9,443 nucleotides of DNA from Acidobacteriota bacterium (GCA_013695405.1 JACDAO010000441.1:1-9443); one strand, 5' to 3'. Positions 1 through 6,830 are shown, counted from the first letter of the stretch. A program made the numbers and translations. The notes: generated by a model from the letters alone, not told the origin.

Positions 1-966
1 CGCCTGCACCACGCAAGTCTCCGGGAGTCGGGACTGCAGCTCGCGCAGCACGTGGCGGCGGCGGTCCAGCGTGCCCGGGACGCGGGGGGCGAGCACGACC
101 TCCTCGGCGGTCTCGCCGGGATGGCGATCGGCCTGCTGGCGATTCATGAACGTACGCGGAACCCGCAGATCCGGGAAGCTGCGCGGGCGGCAGTCGCGCG
201 CCTCATCGAGGCAGGTCGACGTGACGCGTTTGGCATGTCGTGGCCCGATCCGCAGAACTCGACAGCGCCCGCTCTGTGCGGCCTGGGACATGGCGTCTCT
301 GGCATGGCATGGGCACTGGCCGAGGCAGGCTGGGCGGCCGGCACGGAGGCATTCGAGCCGTTCGTGCACGATGCCTTACGCTATGAGCGCGGGTGGTTCT
401 CGCCAGATCACTGTGCGTGGGCCGACCTGCGCGAGCCTCCGGGCGGTGGCTCGAGCGAGTCGTTTCCCGCGTGGACGTCCGCGTGGTGCCACGGCGCGTT
501 CGGGATCGGCGCGGTGCGGTGGCGCGTTTACGAGAAGACGGGCGACCTCACCGCTCTCGCGGAGGCAACCTCGGCAATCGAAGCGGCGCGGTCGTTCGTC
601 GAGCGCGCCGGCAGGTTGCTGCGCGACGGGCAGGTCAGCGACGTCACCTTGTGCCACGGGCTGGGGGGTGCGATCGAGGTCATGCTGCTCGGCTACGAGG
701 TGACGGGGGAGCGCGATCACCTGATCGCGGCGCGGCGCGTGGGTGACATCTGCCTGTCGATCCATGCTGCCAACGCGCACCGCTGGACGGTCGGCTTGAA
801 GAACGCCGAGCTGGTGCCGGGGCTGTTCACCGGCCTGGCCGGCACCGGGGTGACGATGCTCCGCCTGCACGACCTCGGGTCGATCGCGTCACCCATGTTG
901 CCGGGCCGTGCTCGCTGGACGCCCCGCCTTCAGGACGTCCAGCCCATCGCATCCGCTTCGACGTAA
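1..966 (+). CDS. Lanthionine synthetase C-like cyclase domain protein (5' truncated by window edge; LanM/LanC/LanL type unresolved)
   Basis: The frame is open from base 1, so the start lies upstream; 321 residues are visible. The family folds as an alpha-toroid and uses zinc to add cysteine thiols to dehydrated Ser/Thr, forming (methyl)lanthionine rings. By comparison with NisC, the motifs run in order: Asp in DLLGGLAG (visible residue 33), His in GLGHG (97), the first zinc Cys in SAWCHG (163), and the Cys-His pair in LCHG (218-219). The C-terminal GLFTGLAGTG followed by LRLHD is the usual end of these domains. Everything needed for cyclase activity is therefore present. A LanM would have a dehydratase domain of several hundred residues upstream, and a LanL a kinase domain; neither can be seen. 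No precursor peptide or exporter is in the window. The last 37 bases overlap the oppositely oriented I9-like gene. The family is certain; the subclass is not. Confidence 0.88.
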   Translation, partial: RLHHASLRESGLQLAQHVAAAVQRARDAGGEHDLLGGLAGMAIGLLAIHERTRNPQIREAARAAVARLIEAGRRDAFGMSWPDPQNSTAPALCGLGHGVSGMAWALAEAGWAAGTEAFEPFVHDALRYERGWFSPDHCAWADLREPPGGGSSESFPAWTSAWCHGAFGIGAVRWRVYEKTGDLTALAEATSAIEAARSFVERAGRLLRDGQVSDVTLCHGLGGAIEVMLLGYEVTGERDHLIAARRVGDICLSIHAANAHRWTVGLKNAELVPGLFTGLAGTGVTMLRLHDLGSIASPMLPGRARWTPRLQDVQPIASAST

Positions 967-1160
967 CGCACGCCGTGGGTGTGCTGGCACGCGTCGACGA
1001 ACCGTCCCGCATCGGCTGTATCCGGAATGGAGACCACGAGGACATCGGGCTGCGAGGCTGCCGGATCACGCACCCAGTCGGCGCCGTGCGCCACGACGTG
1101 GCGCTTGACCTGCTGCCAGTCCGCCTCCTGTGCCAGGCCGACGATGAACCGTTGCGGCAT
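930..1160 (-). CDS. Small stand-alone subtilisin-propeptide / inhibitor I9-like protein
   Basis: This 76-residue protein has no signal peptide or membrane segment. It begins MPQRFIVGL and ends GVRYVEADAMGWTS, with a predicted beta-alpha-beta-beta-alpha-beta pattern. Opening on a 'RFIV-L' strand and closing on 'GVRYVEAD' is typical of subtilase propeptides (inhibitor I9 fold), which chaperone and inhibit S8 proteases, but here no protease domain follows. The ATG at 1160 is chosen because GGGAGGG (1164-1170 on the plus strand) sits a few bases upstream. The frame could extend to 1193, but that adds a low-complexity run with no ribosome site. The stop lies inside the 3' end of the lanthionine cyclase gene, so the two convergent genes overlap by 37 bp. 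It could act as a cytoplasmic inhibitor or foldase of a subtilisin, or simply share the ferredoxin-like fold. The assignment rests on pattern, not alignment. Confidence 0.68.
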   Translation of the reverse strand: MPQRFIVGLAQEADWQQVKRHVVAHGADWVRDPAASQPDVLVVSIPDTADAGRFVDACQHTHGVRYVEADAMGWTS

Positions 1161-1279
1161 GTTCCCTCCCCGACGCGCGCTACTGTAGCCCATCGCGGGG
1201 CATACCGCGGACGTGCTCGAGCATCACGGTGGAGCGGTCGCAACGGGCTGTTCATGGCGAAGGGCTCGTAGCAGGTGGT

Positions 1280-1819
1280 TCACCAGCCGATGGCCACGAC
1301 AGCCCCGTAGCCCTGGCCAGGTGTGACGACAGGCGAGACGCGCACTGTAGAAGGCGCGTTATAGACAGTCCGATAGTGCGGGTTGGCCGCATCGATGGCG
1401 GCACCGAGGCCGACCCCGACGCCCCCGCCAATCGCCGTGCTCATCGTCACGACCAGACCGGCAAGGTTGCCGCCGTCGTTGGACATCAGAGACCCTGTGA
1501 TCAACCCAGCCGCCAGCCCAGCGCCGAGCCCGATGAGAATGCCGTTGCGGACGCCGTCGCGGACGCCGATCTCGCGCACGTCAGCCGCGCCAACGCGCAC
1601 CATCTGCCCGTCGACGTCGACCTCGACTGCCGCAGGTCCGATGGCGCCGAGGTCGCCCTTGACATGGCTCCCGTCGGCGCGCACGATTCGCACGCGTTCG
1701 CCCTGTTCGACGTGGCGCGCCAGGTCGGCGAGCGAAGTGGCAGGTTGCGCATCGGCACTCGACACGAGTGCGACGGAAATCAGGATGGCGGCGAACGGAT
1801 GAGTGAACCTGACTGGCAT
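1280..1819 (-). CDS. Secreted/envelope glycine-zipper protein of unknown function
   Basis: This 179-residue protein has a signal peptide (hydrophobic residues 9-21, probable cleavage SADA|Q after 24). A short beta-rich segment follows at about 35-80 (GERVRIVRADG, GDLGAIGPAAVEVDVDG), resembling a small SH3-like barrel. A glycine-rich hydrophobic double segment runs from about 90 to 145 (GILIGLGAGLAAGLITG, then IGGGVGVGLGAAIDAA), typical of glycine zippers that pack in membranes. The tail ends in alternating hydrophobics and a terminal Trp (AVVAIGW), a common feature of envelope proteins. I associate this architecture with proteins abundant in Acidobacteriota, but I know of no assigned function. 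The ATG is supported by GAGGAG at 1825-1830 with a 5-base spacer. The upstream gene's stop codon (1829-1831) overlaps that site, so the two genes are probably translated from one mRNA. Confidence 0.8.
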   Translation of the reverse strand: MPVRFTHPFAAILISVALVSSADAQPATSLADLARHVEQGERVRIVRADGSHVKGDLGAIGPAAVEVDVDGQMVRVGAADVREIGVRDGVRNGILIGLGAGLAAGLITGSLMSNDGGNLAGLVVTMSTAIGGGVGVGLGAAIDAANPHYRTVYNAPSTVRVSPVVTPGQGYGAVVAIGW

Positions 1820-1828
1820 GCGATCTCC

Positions 1829-2099
1829 TCACCACAGCACGGCCACAGCGCCTCCCACCAGAATACCTGCCGCTGCCACGGCGCCGAGCGCGGCTCCCGT
1901 GACGGCGAGGGCAGTTTTCCAGCCGCTGAAGCGACGGCGCTGCGTTGGCCGCCTGCAAGCTGACAAGCCCAGTGAACCCCATCAGCATTGCCTGCGCAGC
2001 GCCATAGGCCAGGACCAAGGCGCCGACAAGCTGACGTCCCGAGCGTTTGTGGCGTTCGACGTCGTCAATCGTGAGGCCGGCCAGAGGCTGCGGCGTCAC
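1829..2099 (-). pseudogene. Two-helix small membrane protein with a +1 frame break
   Basis: From the GTG at 2099 the frame reads MTPQPLAGLTIDDVERHKRS, then a membrane helix (about residues 23-48, QLVGALVLAYGAAQAMLMGF), and continues to about Leu60-Glu61. It then becomes arginine-rich nonsense that runs antisense-like through the next gene. One base later in phase, a second helix appears (TALAVTGAALGAVAAAG through VLW), ending at a TGA at 1829-1831 whose bases form part of the downstream ribosome site. Removing one base of the four-base tract at 1915-1918 joins the halves into an 89-residue protein with two helices. This is a recent pseudogene or a sequencing error. A programmed +1 shift is possible, but no classical slippery context is seen. 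The start is uncertain: the GTG directly follows an in-frame stop and has no clear ribosome site. The family is not recognised. Confidence 0.55.
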
Positions 2100-2138
2100 T
2101 TACGCGCGCTGAGGACACCCACACGAGGGTCCGTGCTC

Positions 2139-3134
2139 TTAGGCCGCACGACGCCGGCGAGCCGCGGCAAGTCCCATCCCCAGGCTGACCAGGATCACTG
2201 TCGCAGGCTCGGGCACGGCGGCCGCAGCAAGGGCATCGCCGAGTGCCCGGTGGGCAGCCGTTGTCGGATGCACGGAGTCCCAGAACACGTAGGCGTCCGG
2301 GTCGGCGCAGATCGCGCCCCCCGCCTGCAGGTTCCCGGAGAGGCACGGCGTGCTCGTGTTGCTGAGGCCGAACGTCCCAGGGTTCGTCAGCAACGTGTTG
2401 AAGAATCCGAAGGTGTCAAACAACGTGAGCTCGATACCCGGCAGCCCCGACAGGCCGCTGACTGCAGAGGCCAGCCCGTTGTTGAACCCGAGCGTCAGCG
2501 CCTGCAGCCCGGCCTGCTGGGTCGCTGGCAGCGACTGACCGGAGGGCGTCCGCGAGAGGTCTGGCAGATTCAGGACGAGGAAGTTCCTTGCGCCGCCGCC
2601 ATAGAGCGCCGTAATGACGCCCGCAAGGTTGCCGACGGCGCCTGCCGCCGTCGCCGGACTGGGACTCACGAAGAAATCGTTCGCGCCGCCCCACACCACG
2701 AACAGCGACCCGGCCGCATCCGTGATTGGACCGGCCTGCAGAATGGCGAGTGCCTGGCTCTGAAGACTGGTACCGGCCAGGGCGGGTTGTCCGTATTGCA
2801 ACGCGGTGAAATTCTCGGTGGTGACCGGCGGTGATGACCCCGGAATCGCGACCGGGCCGGTGGTCGCGCCCAGCACGGCGTAGTTGGTGCCGCCCGCCGC
2901 GGACGGTGCGAGCGGCACGCCCAGCGCCTCTGCGAGCCGCTCCACGGCGACCGGCCCGTTCGACGCCCGCTGCACGTACGGCGGCGGTGGGAACGTTCCA
3001 CCGGTCAGGAGGAAGCCGTTCCCCTGGTCCGAGAGACTGTCGCCAAGTACGTAGAGCGAGGTGACCGGCCCGGCGGCGACCAGCGTCGGAGTGAGGAGTG
3101 ACACGAGTACACATGCAAGCAGATGTCTCAGCAT
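2139..3134 (-). CDS. PEP-CTERM sorted GDSL/SGNH hydrolase (esterase/lipase)
   Basis: This 331-residue secreted serine esterase has a signal peptide (residues 1 to about 22) followed by LYVLGDSLSDQGN with nucleophile Ser33 (block I). GGTNYAVLGAT near 81-91 is block II, WGGANDFF supplies the oxyanion Asn152 (block III), and DSVHPT supplies Asp286 and His289 (block V). All SGNH residues are present. The overall type resembles thermolabile-haemolysin/plant-lipase-like GDSL enzymes acting on acyl esters; the substrate cannot be told. The C-terminus is a textbook PEP-CTERM signal: VPEP at 307-310, a hydrophobic stretch, then RRRR. Such proteins are cut by an exosortase and are usually linked to exopolysaccharide export. 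The ATG at 3134 is preferred over an in-frame start at 3182 because AGAGAGG lies 5 bases upstream and the signal peptide then begins cleanly. No exosortase gene is in the window. Confidence 0.93.
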   Translation of the reverse strand: MLRHLLACVLVSLLTPTLVAAGPVTSLYVLGDSLSDQGNGFLLTGGTFPPPPYVQRASNGPVAVERLAEALGVPLAPSAAGGTNYAVLGATTGPVAIPGSSPPVTTENFTALQYGQPALAGTSLQSQALAILQAGPITDAAGSLFVVWGGANDFFVSPSPATAAGAVGNLAGVITALYGGGARNFLVLNLPDLSRTPSGQSLPATQQAGLQALTLGFNNGLASAVSGLSGLPGIELTLFDTFGFFNTLLTNPGTFGLSNTSTPCLSGNLQAGGAICADPDAYVFWDSVHPTTAAHRALGDALAAAAVPEPATVILVSLGMGLAAARRRRAA

Positions 3135-3211
3135 GTCGACCTCTCTCCCACGAGAACACTGGCTCCGCGCCGACTGAGCCATCGGCGACTGTCGTTGTCG
3201 TCTGAGTGCCT

Positions 3212-3240
3212 ACTATAAGCGTGATCGCTCCACGTGTGAA
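3212..3240 (-). promoter_or_regulatory. Sigma70-type promoter of the GDSL hydrolase gene
   Basis: On the minus strand TTCACA (3240-3235) and TATAGT (3217-3212) are separated by exactly 17 bases, each matching the sigma70 consensus at five of six positions. Transcription would start near 3205, about 70 bases before the ATG at 3134. This is the best promoter match I found in the window, although Acidobacteriota promoter consensus is poorly defined. Confidence 0.55.
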
Positions 3241-3322
3241 TGCCCCTACTCCGCTGCGTCAGCGACATGCGCCCTTCTGCAAGTCGCCGCCCGAAGGACA
3301 CCGCGAGGTAGCGGGCACGTCG

Positions 3323-3505
3323 TCACGCTGCCGCTGACTTGATGTCGTCGATTTGCGGCACGTGTCGCTCCGTATGGCTCGCCAGCAGAAGCAGCCATTT
3401 GATAGCCGTCCAGGCGCCGAGCGCCCCACACGGCACCGCGTGATGGTGCAAAGGGTCGTTCGTTTCGCGGACGTACTGTAGCGTAGCGGCGGCCTGCCGA
3501 ATCGA
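3323..3505 (-). pseudogene. C-terminal remnant of a DinB-family (DinB-like fold) gene
   Basis: The minus-strand frame ending at the TGA at 3323-3325 reads TLQYVRETNDPLHHHAVP, then LGAWTAIKWLLLLASHTERH and PQIDDIK. This matches the last third of DinB-like proteins, four-helix-bundle putative metal-dependent enzymes in which 'HxxRHxxQI' (here HTERHVPQI) closes the domain and carries a metal-ligand histidine. A complete member is about 150-180 residues; only about 60 are present. Upstream, the frame runs straight into the tannase gene in another phase and loses all similarity, so the N-terminal two thirds are gone. No start codon or ribosome site serves the fragment. It is most likely left from a deletion or insertion that placed the tannase gene next to it. 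The left edge is the stop codon; the right edge is approximate. Confidence 0.65.
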
Positions 3506-3545
3506 TGGATATCCAGTGCGGCCGCTCGTCCTCTCCCAGGCGGGC

Positions 3546-5135
3546 TCAGGGCCTGCCGGCGGTCGCACGCGTGGGCTCGCGGCATACGAAACTCGCTGCG
3601 TCGTTGGTGTCGCCGCGACCCGTGTACGTGGCGACCTGCGGATACGGGCAGAGCGGGCGCAGCCGATCGACGACGCCATTCACCGAGCGGGTGGCAACGA
3701 TGCGGTCGGGCGCCACGCCACGCTCCACCCACTGTTCGAGCGCCGCCTGCATGTCGAAGGCGTTCGGACCGGTCCCGCCGTTGCAGTGCGCCATGCCGGG
3801 AGCCATGTACAGACGATAGAAGCGCGGCACGTCCGCATCGCCGCCGAAGAACGCCCGGACGCTCTCGTAGTAGTCGATGCTGTTCTCCGGCGCGATCAGT
3901 TGATCGTTCCACCCGTGGTACTGCAGCAGTTTGCCGCCGCGCCGCTGGAACGCCCGGAGGTCGGGACTGGTGGCGTTCATGATTGGCGCCAGCCTCGATT
4001 CGGCCTCGACGTGGACCTTGAAGTCCTCCGGATCGCCGAAGTCGAACGTCTTCCAGTCCCAGCCCGGGTTCGCGAAGACCAGCCACTGGTAATGCGCGAT
4101 CGGGATGGGAAACGGATTCGCCGGATCGCGGTGCGGCCAGTACGGCTCGCTGCCACGGGCAAGGCCCGGATAGAGCTGAGCCCGCGTCCGCGGATCCTTG
4201 AGCCCGCCGTAGACTCGCCGTGCCGCCTCCACCTGTGCGGTCGTCAGGCATCGATCGGCGGATGTGTCGCCCACGCAGGCCAGCCTGGCCGGATCGAACG
4301 TGCACCGCCTGGGATCGTCGAGGACACCGTCTGTGACGCCATCCGCGCCGTCGCAGGACGCGAGCACGGCACGGTGGAGCAGCCCGAGCGCCTGGAGGGG
4401 CAGGTGGTTGGCCGGGTCGCCGAGCACCGCGATCACCCCGTCGAGATCGCCCGCCATCAGGCGCGTCCAATTGTTCGCTGGCGCGCCGGCGACCACGCCA
4501 TCGTAGTCGGATGGGAACCGCTGCGCCTCCATCAGGCCCTGATAACCTCCCGACGAACACCCGATGAAGTACGACCGCTCCGGGCCCCGGCCGTAGAACG
4601 CCTGGACCAGCGCCTTGGCGGCGCCCGCGGTCTCGTGCTGCGATCGGTACGAGAAATCAATCAGCTGTTCCGGCTGGTCGTAGGCGAACCGCGCGGCGTT
4701 GATGCCTGGTGCGGCCTCGTGGCCCGTGTTGGTCGACGCCGTGGCGTAGCCGCGCCGGAGCTGGTCGCCCAGCGCCGGGAACGAGATCGTGCCGGCCCAG
4801 CCGCCGTTGCCGACGCCGGCGAGCTTGCCGTTCCAGCTCTCGAGCGGCATCCAGACCTCGAACCGGATCCGCGATTGGCTTGTGGGCGCGAGCACGCCCT
4901 CGACGCGACAGAACGGCGGGAGGTTCGTGATGGCGTTGGTCGAGCCCGGTGGCGTGACCGACCCCGTCGTGACGATCTGGGCCGAGGTGATCGCGGTGTT
5001 GCGAGCCGAATGCTCGAGGAGACGGGCGCAGGCCTCAGTCCGCGTCTGCGCCGCCGGGCGGGACGCCGGCGCCATGGGCCACGGCACGACGACGAAGGCC
5101 AGCGCGATCGCCCCCATCCTGACCGGAATCCTCAT
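3546..5135 (-). CDS. Tannase / feruloyl esterase family protein, secreted
   Basis: This 529-residue alpha/beta hydrolase belongs to the tannase-feruloyl esterase family, which cleaves galloyl, feruloyl or related aromatic esters (the family also includes MHETase). A signal peptide covers about residues 1-29. The family CS-D-HC arrangement is complete: Cys193-Ser194 in IGCSSGGYQG, Asp411 in HGWNDQLI and His450-Cys451 in GMAHC, so the disulfide that clamps Ser and His can form. The lid contains the calcium-binding-type stretch CDGADGVTDGVLDD (261-274). The C-terminus has the usual RPLCPYPQVA and GDTNDAASFVC, so the protein is full length. The ATG at 5135 is preceded by GAAGGG with a short spacer. 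The gene diverges from the methyltransferase gene and is followed by the DinB remnant. The exact ester cannot be predicted. The product is likely periplasmic or extracellular and used in plant polyphenol or cell-wall ester breakdown. Confidence 0.94.
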   Translation of the reverse strand: MRIPVRMGAIALAFVVVPWPMAPASRPAAQTRTEACARLLEHSARNTAITSAQIVTTGSVTPPGSTNAITNLPPFCRVEGVLAPTSQSRIRFEVWMPLESWNGKLAGVGNGGWAGTISFPALGDQLRRGYATASTNTGHEAAPGINAARFAYDQPEQLIDFSYRSQHETAGAAKALVQAFYGRGPERSYFIGCSSGGYQGLMEAQRFPSDYDGVVAGAPANNWTRLMAGDLDGVIAVLGDPANHLPLQALGLLHRAVLASCDGADGVTDGVLDDPRRCTFDPARLACVGDTSADRCLTTAQVEAARRVYGGLKDPRTRAQLYPGLARGSEPYWPHRDPANPFPIPIAHYQWLVFANPGWDWKTFDFGDPEDFKVHVEAESRLAPIMNATSPDLRAFQRRGGKLLQYHGWNDQLIAPENSIDYYESVRAFFGGDADVPRFYRLYMAPGMAHCNGGTGPNAFDMQAALEQWVERGVAPDRIVATRSVNGVVDRLRPLCPYPQVATYTGRGDTNDAASFVCREPTRATAGRP

Positions 5136-5347
5136 GTCAACCCTTCGCTGTCACCACGAGGAGCGGGGCCTCTCGCCAGGGGGCCGGGCGACCGAGTCCT
5201 CCTGCGTTCCTGAAGCACTGTATCGCGTTGTTGTAGAAGATGTCTGCCGGCGCCGGAAGTCGCATATCGTTTCGAGCGGTGTGGGTCAGCGTGATTCAAT
5301 GGTGCTCTGTGAGTTCGCCCATTCAATCCGGTCGTAAAGGAGCCCTC
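5136..5347. other. Divergent intergenic region between the tannase and methyltransferase genes
   Basis: These 212 bases separate two divergent start codons and must carry, or adjoin, promoters for both. I found no -35/-10 pair as good as the one upstream of the GDSL gene. AAAGGAG at 5336-5342 is a strong ribosome site, 5 bases before the methyltransferase ATG. No coding potential or operator-like palindrome stands out. Confidence 0.6.
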
Positions 5348-6145
5348 ATGCGTGGCCTGAAGCAGGTTGCCCGCGGTCTCGTCCTTGTCTTGTGCTCGCT
5401 CGCCGCCGCGAGCGTATCTGCGCAGTCGGTCGCAGACATCCAGAAGCCCTTCGAGCCGGTCAGCGGCCAGCCGGGCAAGGACGTGGTCTGGGTGCCGACA
5501 CCGCAGCCCACCGTAGACAAGATGCTGGAGCTGGCCAGGGTCACGCCGAAGGACTTCGTCATCGATCTCGGCGCAGGCAACGGCATCACCGTGATCCACG
5601 CCGCAAAAATGGGCGCGACCGCCCTCGGCGTGGAGTTCAACCCCGACATGGTCGCTCTGGCGCGGAGACTGGCCAAGGACGCGGGCGTGTCCGACACGGC
5701 GACGTTCGTGCAGGGCGACCTGTTCGAGGCCGATCTGTCGAAGGCCACCGTGATTACGTTGTTCCTGCTGCCGGACATCAACCTGCAGCTGCGACCGAAG
5801 CTGCTCGATCTCAAGCCGGGGACGAGAATTGCCTCGAACACCTTCGACATGGGCGACTGGGAACCCGACGCCAAGGAGGTGGCCTCGCCTTGCACGTCGT
5901 ATTGCACGGCCCTGTCCTGGGTGGTTCCCGCGAAGGCCGCAGGGACGTGGCAGCTTGGCAAGCAGACACTGACGCTCACCCAGCAGTATCAGGTGATCTC
6001 GGGAGCGCTCGGTTCCACCCCGATCACGGGGGGCAAGCTGACTGGCGAGGACATCACCTTCACCGTTGGTAGCCAGGTGTACACCGGCCGGGTCACCGCC
6101 GACACGATGACCGGACCGGACTGGTCGGCCACCCGGAGCAAGTGA
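5348..6145 (+). CDS. Exported class I SAM-dependent methyltransferase-fold protein
   Basis: This 265-residue protein begins with a clear signal peptide (hydrophobic residues 10-23, probable cleavage SVSA|Q after 25). A Rossmann methyltransferase domain follows: WVPTPQPTVDKMLELA at 48-63, SAM motif I VIDLGAGNG at 71-79, acidic ribose-binding Glu96 in GVEFNPD, and QGDLFEADLS with Asp124. LFLLPDINLQLRPKLL then falls where motif IV usually lies. The last ~70 residues (TWQLGKQTLTL through TGRV) look like an added beta-rich C-terminal module. The SAM site looks intact, yet the protein is apparently sent out of the cytoplasm, where SAM is not normally available; similar signal-bearing methyltransferase homologues exist in environmental bacteria, to my knowledge without a defined substrate. 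The ATG at 5348 is fixed by AAAGGAG 5 bases upstream; the frame continues upstream to 5240 without a ribosome site. The stop overlaps the ribosome site of the next micro-gene. Confidence 0.88.
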   Translation: MRGLKQVARGLVLVLCSLAAASVSAQSVADIQKPFEPVSGQPGKDVVWVPTPQPTVDKMLELARVTPKDFVIDLGAGNGITVIHAAKMGATALGVEFNPDMVALARRLAKDAGVSDTATFVQGDLFEADLSKATVITLFLLPDINLQLRPKLLDLKPGTRIASNTFDMGDWEPDAKEVASPCTSYCTALSWVVPAKAAGTWQLGKQTLTLTQQYQVISGALGSTPITGGKLTGEDITFTVGSQVYTGRVTADTMTGPDWSATRSK

Positions 6146-6157
6146 GGGGTCGACAAT

Positions 6158-6271
6158 ATGTTTCTGTTCTTCTCGAATCGGCTCGGATGCGTCGGATCGG
6201 TGCTCGCCTCCGTCGTGCTGAGCGTGTTGCTCGTTTTCCTGCTGCGGGGTTGCAGCGCGGGCGGGTGGTGA
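6158..6271 (+). CDS. 37-residue single-helix membrane protein coupled to the methyltransferase gene
   Basis: A short gene of 37 codons begins MFLFFSNRLGCVGS, continues with one strongly hydrophobic helix (SVLASVVLSVLLVFLL) and ends RGCSAGGW. Its ribosome site GAGGGG (6144-6149) overlaps the methyltransferase stop codon (6143-6145) and lies 8 bases before the ATG, so the two are probably co-transcribed and perhaps translationally coupled. The N-terminal 'NRLGC.GS' and the 'RGC' just after the helix recall a widespread family of unnamed bacterial micro-proteins. That resemblance comes from memory and is unverified. The Arg after the helix suggests an N-out, C-in orientation, though Arg8 weakens this. 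Gene-like features are the ribosome site, the coherent helix and the tight spacing. Confidence 0.7.
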   Translation: MFLFFSNRLGCVGSVLASVVLSVLLVFLLRGCSAGGW

Positions 6272-6343
6272 CAACCACGCAGCAGCACTGGTGGCGGGGG
6301 GCGCGACGACGGGCCGATGGTGCGGACCTCAGCGGTCGCCCTG

Positions 6344-6793
6344 TCACCCCACCTTGATGCGCAGCCGCGAGGCCGTACGTGCCGCTGCCCGTCCGGCAGC
6401 GACCTCCCACGCGCGGTCGACGTCGCGCACGTGGCGTGACACCGTTGGTGCTGCCTGCACGCCGACGGGTGCCGCGGTGCGAGTCGGCGTGAGGGCATCG
6501 ACCAGTGCCACCAGCGTGATCACGCGATCCACGTCGGCCTCCTGCACGTAGCCCTCACCCCGAACGAGCACCTTGCCGTTGCGCGACTTGAGGTGCCAGT
6601 ACCATCGCCCGGCGCGTGTGGGCGCCTTTCGAAGGCGCGTGCATGCCCCGCCAGCGGCGTTTTTCACCTGTCGAATGGCTTCGTGGGCATCGGTCTGGCT
6701 GTCGTACGGTGGCGATGTGGCGAACACGTCATCGCCCGGGCCATATAACGACCAGCGCCACTGCACGCCGTCGTACTGCACCAGGAAATACAC
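6344..6793 (-). CDS. DUF1508 (YegP-like) domain protein with two repeats
   Basis: This protein of 149 residues (from GTG 6793) contains two copies of the DUF1508 motif. The first is YFLVQYDGVQWRWSLYGPGD to about residue 47, with DAHEAIRQVKNAA as its helix. The second is GRWYWHLKSRNGKVLVRGEG at 62-81, followed by EADVDRVITLV. The second copy keeps the diagnostic 'W-W-L-x-x-NG-x-V-x-x-GEGY' core; the first has diverged, with GPGDDVF in place of the NG turn. A basic tail follows (WEVAAGRAAARTASRLRIKV). YegP-like proteins are small cytoplasmic proteins of unknown function. The start is uncertain: the frame also offers a TTG at 6853, but that adds an Arg/Trp/Cys-rich stretch unlike the family, whose members start at this strand. 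The ribosome site is weak for either choice. The gene converges on the micro-protein gene. Confidence 0.78.
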   Translation of the reverse strand: MYFLVQYDGVQWRWSLYGPGDDVFATSPPYDSQTDAHEAIRQVKNAAGGACTRLRKAPTRAGRWYWHLKSRNGKVLVRGEGYVQEADVDRVITLVALVDALTPTRTAAPVGVQAAPTVSRHVRDVDRAWEVAAGRAAARTASRLRIKVG

Positions 6794-6830
6794 TGGCCGC
6801 CAGCAATTGCAGAGCGCATGCCACCCGGGC

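Noticed and set aside
1182..1187. TACAGT on the minus strand as a -10 box for the I9-like gene
   Set aside because: No -35 partner at a suitable spacing.
1803..2834. A 343-codon plus-strand frame opposite the GDSL gene and the two-helix gene
   Set aside because: It is antisense to motif-bearing sequence, with Arg/Gln-rich composition and no ribosome site.
3259..4560. A 433-codon minus-strand frame overlapping the tannase gene in another phase
   Set aside because: It is Arg-rich low-complexity sequence without motifs; the tannase frame explains this DNA.
3516..5213. A 565-codon open frame on the plus strand opposite the tannase gene
   Set aside because: It is antisense to a gene with complete catalytic motifs and is Arg/Val/Ala-rich without domain character, as expected for a shadow frame in GC-rich DNA.
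5132..6274. A 380-codon minus-strand frame opposite the methyltransferase gene
   Set aside because: It is antisense to a clear SAM-fold gene and its composition is typical of shadow frames.
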